A stretch of DNA of 64,000 nt from Paracerasibacillus soli (GTDB lineage: Bacteria > Bacillota > Bacilli > Bacillales > Amphibacillaceae). This document shows, in pieces, positions 59,368-64,000 of the stretch. The notes beneath the pieces are model-generated. The model searched no databases and had not been told where the DNA came from. It saw only the letters and a list, made by a program, of their open reading frames with translations. The stretch is taken from NCBI RefSeq assembly GCF_034006335.1, contig NZ_JAWDIQ010000001.1. One strand, 5' to 3'. The position numbers and the translations under genes are program-made. The stretch's first letter is position 1. Each line of letters begins with the position of its first letter.

Positions 59368-60141
59368 TCAGCTATTCTTTTGATAAAAGAACGTATCAAT
59401 TAAAGATAAACGATAGTGATCTGCATTAAAAATTTGCTCAGTACTTCCAACAAATAAAATACCATTAGGACCTAAAGACTCACTAAATTGATGATAAATA
59501 TAATCTTTAGCTTCGTCTGTAAAGTAAATTAATACATTCCGGCAAAGGACTAAATCAATATTTTTAGGGTATGGGTCAGCAAGTAAATTATGTCTTTTAA
59601 ATTGAATAAGTTTTTTAATTGCCGGATCTATATGATGAACACCATTTTTATTTACAAAATATTTATTTTTCATTATCTCAGGTAAATCTCGCAAGGACTG
59701 TTCCGTGTATATTCCTAGTTTTGCTTTGCTAATTACAGCTTCATCTATATCTGTTGCAATAATTTCAAACTCCACATCTGGAAAATACTCATTCATTAGC
59801 ATCGCAACACTATATGGTTCTTCCCCAGTAGAACAAGCCGCACTCCAAATTTTTACCTTTTTGCGATTATGTAATAGATTTGGAATGATTTTCTTTTCTA
59901 GCACTTCCCAACGCTTAGGATTACGATAAAACTCTGATACATTAATCGTCATTCGATCTAAAAACTCTTGTAACAATGTTTTATCTTTTGCTAAGGCTTG
60001 AAAATAATCTGCGAAGTTCTCATATCCCCGTTTTTCCCTTAAAGAAGTTAATCTTCTTTTCATTTGCGCTTCTTTATATAGGGATAGATCTATTCCGAGC
60101 TTTTGTTTAATTTGTACAGTAAATTGTTTGTAATCTCCCAT
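59368..60141 (-). CDS. cheR: Chemotaxis protein methyltransferase CheR
   Basis: 257 residues. Methylates glutamates of chemoreceptors using SAM. N-terminal helical domain (YKEAQMKRRLTSLREKRGY), then a Rossmann domain with WSAACSTGEEPYSVAM (SAM site) and NIDLVLCRNVLIYF. Other che genes lie elsewhere, as in B. subtilis, where cheR stands alone between ndk and aroF. Frame intact. Confidence 0.95.
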   Translation of the reverse strand: MGDYKQFTVQIKQKLGIDLSLYKEAQMKRRLTSLREKRGYENFADYFQALAKDKTLLQEFLDRMTINVSEFYRNPKRWEVLEKKIIPNLLHNRKKVKIWSAACSTGEEPYSVAMLMNEYFPDVEFEIIATDIDEAVISKAKLGIYTEQSLRDLPEIMKNKYFVNKNGVHHIDPAIKKLIQFKRHNLLADPYPKNIDLVLCRNVLIYFTDEAKDYIYHQFSESLGPNGILFVGSTEQIFNADHYRLSLIDTFFYQKNS

Positions 60142-60205
60142 GGTGTAGTCCCTCGATTATCATTTATAGTTTAAAAATACCCCCGTTTGTACGGAGGCAA
60201 ATTTA

Positions 60206-60651
60206 TTAATAAATCCATTCATCATTTATTTTTGTGTAAGAAACTAATTCTGCTTTTTTAAAGAACAAATTAATTTCTCGTTCCGCACTTTCAGGTGAGT
60301 CAGAACCGTGAATGATGTTTTTACCTACTGTTACACCAAAATCACCGCGGATTGTTCCAGGAGCTGCCTCAGCTGGATTTGTTTTTCCCATCATGTCTCG
60401 AGCAGTTTTTATGACATTTTCGCCTTCCCATACCATTGCAAAAACTGGGCCTGAAGTAATAAAGTCTACTAATTCCCCGAAGAATGGACGTTCCTTATGT
60501 TCTCCATAATGTTCTTTCGCCAACTCATCTGAAATTTGCATCAATTTGGCGCCAGCAAGCTTAAAACCTTTACGCTCAAATCTACTAACAATATCACCGA
60601 TTAGATTACGTTGTACACCGTCTGTTTGACCATTAAAAAAGTTTTCTCCAT
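60206..60651 (-). CDS. ndk: Nucleoside diphosphate kinase, frame broken
   Basis: Balances nucleoside triphosphate pools; restored length 148. Catalytic His in GKNIIHGSDSPESAEREI; N-terminal EKTFLMVKPDGVQRNLIG. One break near 60624 (CC read as C, VK/PDGVQRN) cuts off the first 10 residues, so a naive call would start at an internal Met. TAGGGGTG precedes the true ATG. Confidence 0.95.
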
Positions 60652-60728
60652 TTTTACACCCCTAATAAATTATGTATTAATGCCGATAAAATTTTATCAA
60701 AGTTCTTAGGAATTCACAACAATAAACA

Positions 60729-61703
60729 CTAAAAACGTCTTTTTCCAATATATAACGCAATATTTACTAATGCTTTTTTCGCATCTGAGTTCGGGAAATC
60801 ATTTAAAACTGTTAACGCTTTTTCCAGATACAAGTTGCTTACATGATACGAATAATCAATAGCACCTAACTCATTAATTTTTGTTATGATTTCCTTCATC
60901 TGATTCTCACTTATTTCTTCTTTTGTTAAAAAAAGATCTTGAATCATTTGTTGAAAAGATTTATTTTGAAGTGCATATAAAACAGGTAATGTAATGTTGC
61001 CTTGTATGAGATCATTACCTGCTGGTTTTCCGAGTTCCTTTTCATTGGAAGTAAAGTCGAGTATATCATCAATAATTTGATAGGACATCCCAATATAATA
61101 ACCATATTTATACATCTGCAAAACTTGCTTACGATTTAATCCTGCTGCAATAGCTCCTAATTTACAACTTGTTGCAATTAGCAATGCTGTTTTCCGTTTA
61201 ATTCTACGTAAATAAACACGGAGGTTTTGGTCCCATTTATATTTATATTTCATTTGTTCAATTTCTCCAGCACATACTTCAACAATCGTATGTGATAAAC
61301 AACGCTGTACAGCTGGATTATTAATTTTTGTTATCGTTTCAAGTGCTCTTGCCAAAATGTAATCACCTGTGTACATTGCAACCCGATTACTGTACTGTTT
61401 TTTTACAGTGGGCTTACCTCTACGCAAATCAGCATGGTCAATCACATCATCATGTACAAGTGTTGCCATATGAATAAGTTCTAACGAAACAGCAATGATA
61501 GTTATTTGTTCAGCGTCATACTTTTCCCCTAATTTACCGGAAAGCAAAACAAAAGCAGGTCGAATCCTTTTCCCGCCTGCCTTAAGCAAATGTGTAGATG
61601 CTTCTCGTAATACGGAATGATCTGCTTGGATAACTGTGCCTAGTTCTTCTTCAATCAAATCCAATTCTTTTTTTAAAAAACTATATGTTCTGGCTAATTT
61701 CAT
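60729..61703 (-). CDS. hepT: Heptaprenyl diphosphate synthase component II
   Basis: 324 residues. Catalytic large subunit making the C35 chain of menaquinone-7. The two Asp-rich motifs are HDDVIDHADLRRG and IIDDILDFTSNEKELGK. Start at MKLARTYSF with AAAGGTG upstream; an earlier in-frame GTG overlaps it. Works with HepS and MenG, encoded just upstream in the same operon. Confidence 0.95.
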   Translation of the reverse strand: MKLARTYSFLKKELDLIEEELGTVIQADHSVLREASTHLLKAGGKRIRPAFVLLSGKLGEKYDAEQITIIAVSLELIHMATLVHDDVIDHADLRRGKPTVKKQYSNRVAMYTGDYILARALETITKINNPAVQRCLSHTIVEVCAGEIEQMKYKYKWDQNLRVYLRRIKRKTALLIATSCKLGAIAAGLNRKQVLQMYKYGYYIGMSYQIIDDILDFTSNEKELGKPAGNDLIQGNITLPVLYALQNKSFQQMIQDLFLTKEEISENQMKEIITKINELGAIDYSYHVSNLYLEKALTVLNDFPNSDAKKALVNIALYIGKRRF

Positions 61704-61730
61704 GTCATTCACCTTTTGCCAAATAATAAA

Positions 61731-62432
61731 TTATTTAATGCCCATATGCATGGCAGATACACCACCAGTATAACTCTTAACATTAACTTTTGAAAAACCT
61801 ACTTCTAAAAACATCTTTTTTAATATATTCTTGTCCGGAAAGTCTTTTGCTGATTCATGCAACCATGCATATTCATTATAACTCTTTGCAAAAATCTTCC
61901 CAAATAATGGCATAATAAAACGAAAGTAAAAATAATATAATTGACGATAAACCGGAATAGTTGGTTGGGATGTTTCCAAACAAACTACAATACCCCCAGG
62001 TTTTACTACTCGATACATTTCCTTTAAAACTTTCATATAGTCTGGTACATTCCGGAGTCCAAAACCAATTGTAACGTAATCAAATGAATCATCAGCAAAT
62101 GGGAGTTCCATTGCATTGCCATGAACATATGAAATGTTATTTAATTTTAGATTGTTAGTCTTTTCTTTGGCGACTTTCAGCATATTTTCACTAAAATCAA
62201 GACCAATTACTTCCCCTTCTGCCATTGCTTCCGCTAAAGCAATGGACCAATCACCCGTTCCGCAACATACATCAAGTGCTCTTCCATTCGTTTTAACATT
62301 CATTCGCTTCATAACATCCCGGCGCCAAGCCTTGTGTCGCTGAAATGAAATAATAGAATTCATGGAATCATAACGGCCATATATTGTTTCAAATACATGA
62401 TGCACACGTTCCTCTTTTGACTGTTCATTCAT
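61731..62432 (-). CDS. menG: Demethylmenaquinone methyltransferase
   Basis: 233 residues, SAM-dependent, last step of menaquinone synthesis. SAM site ALDVCCGTGDWSIALA; family signature FDYVTIGFGLRNVPDYMKVL. Start at MNEQSKEER chosen because GGAGATG lies 9 bp upstream. It lies seven bases after the hepS stop in the hepS-menG-hepT operon. Frame intact. Confidence 0.95.
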   Translation of the reverse strand: MNEQSKEERVHHVFETIYGRYDSMNSIISFQRHKAWRRDVMKRMNVKTNGRALDVCCGTGDWSIALAEAMAEGEVIGLDFSENMLKVAKEKTNNLKLNNISYVHGNAMELPFADDSFDYVTIGFGLRNVPDYMKVLKEMYRVVKPGGIVVCLETSQPTIPVYRQLYYFYFRFIMPLFGKIFAKSYNEYAWLHESAKDFPDKNILKKMFLEVGFSKVNVKSYTGGVSAMHMGIK

Positions 62433-62438
62433 TGCCAA

Positions 62439-63195
62439 TCATCTCCATGTTTTCCGATGGTTTAAAAAATTACTTAAATAGTTTTTAAAACGTTCATGTT
62501 CTCGTGGTAGTTCATTTATAAGATGCTCAAGTATAGCAAAACTTTTCAGTATTTCAGTTTTAATCCCAGGAACAGTTTTTAAGATTTCTTGAAAATCAAG
62601 ATGATTCATTAAACGATTGTTCGAATGATGAGCAAGGGATATAAGCTTTTTTAAAAATAACCATTCTTCAATAACTTTCTTCAAATACGGCTTATTTATA
62701 AATTGGGCAATATGTACATATAATGGAGCTTCTATTTGTTTAACAAGGGTAGAAAAAATCTTGAAACGTTTGAAATTCTTTATAATACAGCTTCATTTTC
62801 GCCTCATTAATATCGCGAATCGCACTCGCAAGTTTTTGAATTAATGACACCTCATCTATTTGCGAAAGCATCAAATAATACATACCACTATAATAATCTC
62901 CGGCCAACACGTAAAGTTGTTGCGCAATATATTGTTGTTCATGTTCATCGTACATTTTATCCGTAACCAGGTCATGTGTATCTAATGCTATTTGGATAAG
63001 CATTGTTGTCACTATATAAGTTTGTTTCGTTTCTAAGGGCAAGTTTACATTTAACATGACATCATGTAAGAAAAACAGCTTATCTTCATCGATTGAAACT
63101 TTTTGAATGTGTTGATCCATGTAAGAATGTTTAAGTTTCTCTGCTAGTAAATATTTTAAATCTCGTATCTCTATTCCAGTTATCACTTTTTTCAC
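62439..63195 (-). CDS. hepS: Heptaprenyl diphosphate synthase component I, frame broken
   Basis: Small regulatory subunit that joins HepT to form the C35 synthase; restored length 251. Helical throughout, with [22 protein letters not shown] and [14 protein letters not shown]. One break at 62753-62758 (T6 on the coding strand where T5 restores [14 protein letters not shown]). Begins at GTG with GAAAGGG upstream. It follows mtrB by about 90 bp. Confidence 0.93.
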
Positions 63196-63284
63196 CTATG
63201 CCCTTTCAACCAATCCAAGCTAACTTTTGCTATTATAACATAATTTCATCTATGAGATAACAAGTTACGACAAAATGCGTGATT

Positions 63285-63509
63285 TTATTCGTTTTTTAAT
63301 TCTCCATGGCTTGTTTGAATAATTGCTTTACCACGGATTTTTACCGCAGATGTATGTTCTGTAAATTGCGCAATCATCACTTCATCTTTATCCAATTTTT
63401 CGGAATGATGAAATCTTGTATCCGTTCCCCGGGTTAAGCCAATGACATTCACACCATCTTCTAATGCCTTGACTACGAAAAAATCGGTTTTATTTGTTAT
63501 TTCACTCAT
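63285..63509 (-). CDS. mtrB: Tryptophan RNA-binding attenuation protein TRAP
   Basis: 74 residues. Forms an 11-mer that binds (G/U)AG repeats in trp leader RNA when tryptophan is present. FFVVKALEDGVNVIGLTRGTDTRFHHSEKLD is typical. The RNA-contact residues K38, K57 and R59 are kept (B. subtilis K37, K56, R58). In B. subtilis mtrB is paired with folE (mtrA), which is missing here. Targets would lie outside this window. Confidence 0.96.
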   Translation of the reverse strand: MSEITNKTDFFVVKALEDGVNVIGLTRGTDTRFHHSEKLDKDEVMIAQFTEHTSAVKIRGKAIIQTSHGELKNE

Positions 63510-63625
63510 AAACCCACCACCTACCTGTTTATTCGATATTTTTACGCCTATTTATACTATATATGAAAAAGTAATCCTTTGATATCACTATATATCATAT
63601 TACAATGTGGTTATTTCAAATCAAA

Positions 63626-63657
63626 ATAAAAAGGATGCGTTTAAACGCACCCTTTTT
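63626..63657 (-). terminator. Terminator of hbs
   Basis: AAAGG-TGCGT / ACGCA-CCTTT stem (one mismatch) with TTTTTATTTT following on the minus strand. Confidence 0.85.
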
Positions 63658-63678
63658 TATACCCTATGTAAATTCACC

Positions 63679-63951
63679 TTATTTAACGGCATCTTTTAGG
63701 GCTTTTCCTGGTTTGAAAGCAGGAACTTTACTTGCTGGAATTTGAATTTCTTCTCCAGTTTGTGGATTGCGACCTTTACGAGCAGAACGCTCACGTACTT
63801 CAAAGTTACCAAAGCCAATTAATTGTACTTTTTCACCTTTACTAAGTGAATCCATGACAGCTTCAAAAACTGCATCAACCGCTTTACCTGCATCTTTCTT
63901 TGAAAGTTCGCTTTTATCAGCAACCGCATTAATTAAGTCTGTTTTGTTCAT
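63679..63951 (-). CDS. hbs: DNA-binding protein HU
   Basis: 90 residues, the histone-like nucleoid protein. MNKTDLINAVADKSELSKKD at the N-terminus, IGFGNFEVRERSARKGRNP covering the DNA-binding beta arm, and PASKVPAFKPGKALKDAV at the end. The ATG is preceded by GGAGGAGGTG; a GTG three codons earlier overlaps this site. Ends in a terminator. Confidence 0.97.
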   Translation of the reverse strand: MNKTDLINAVADKSELSKKDAGKAVDAVFEAVMDSLSKGEKVQLIGFGNFEVRERSARKGRNPQTGEEIQIPASKVPAFKPGKALKDAVK

Positions 63952-64000
63952 GACATTCACCTCCTCCCAAATAACTTCAGCATAAAGAACAAATAAAATC

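Noticed and set aside
4238..63195. Treating all split genes as pseudogenes
   Set aside because: Too many essential genes are affected in the same homopolymer manner; sequence error explains the pattern better.
1..64000. CRISPR arrays, tRNA or rRNA genes, prophage or defence islands
   Set aside because: No regularly spaced direct repeats, no cloverleaf-like sequences, no integrase or phage genes; the only mobile gene is the ISL3 transposase.

Overview
The window is a low-GC Bacillaceae chromosome segment. Gene content and order follow the Bacillus subtilis aro/qcr/pan/dinG/ponA/gpsB neighbourhood: HU, TRAP, hepS-menG-hepT, ndk, cheR, aroC-aroB, aroA, ypiABF, qcrABC, ypj genes, dapB, mgsA, bshA, cca, birA, panBCD, dinG, ypmB, aspB, asnS, dnaD, nth, ponA, recU, sspM, cdd, gpsB, rnpB, rlmL. 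The host is a spore former (SspM, YppC, YpjB remnant). It respires with a menaquinone bc complex, a ba3 oxidase and nitrate reductase. The style resembles Oceanobacillus/Virgibacillus-type bacilli, but genus is not decided here.

Layout. 1-8 kb: YhfW-like FAD/Rieske oxidoreductase (cut by the window edge), a hemerythrin-like protein and narGHJI, all minus. 8-14.6 kb: acyP, a ferredoxin, MsrAB, yqfQ, yozE, tatC with two tatA genes, mobA, folA and thyA. 14.6-25 kb: a GC-rich intergenic element, an NlpC/P60 wall hydrolase, a DUF2512 membrane protein, an HD hydrolase, fhs, a cold-shock gene, a type III polyketide synthase with its methyltransferase, a ba3 oxidase operon (plus strand) and rlmL. 25.0-26.6 kb: an intact ISL3-family insertion sequence with 8-bp target duplications, lodged at the 3' hairpin of rnpB. 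27-34 kb: gpsB, cdd, small spore and yppE/yppC genes, then recU-ponA (plus) converging on nth. 34-64 kb: almost all minus strand, the conserved housekeeping block ending at hbs.

Functional links. NarGHI needs molybdenum cofactor (MobA is nearby). The Rieske protein QcrA carries a twin-arginine motif that fits the Tat genes at 11-12 kb. QcrABC would feed cytochrome c to a haem-copper oxidase. Compared with B. subtilis, several expected genes are missing at their usual places: folE between hbs and mtrB, aroH-trp-hisC-tyrA between aroB and aroA, bshB1 between mgsA and bshA, and most of ypjB.

Quality warning. About forty single-base indels, mostly one base too few in a short homopolymer, split 26 otherwise well-conserved genes, many of them essential. 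Both halves always continue the same protein. This looks like uncorrected sequencing error rather than gene decay. I give full gene spans and mark the approximate break points. No CRISPR array, tRNA, rRNA, prophage or defence island was seen, and I found no convincing undescribed system.
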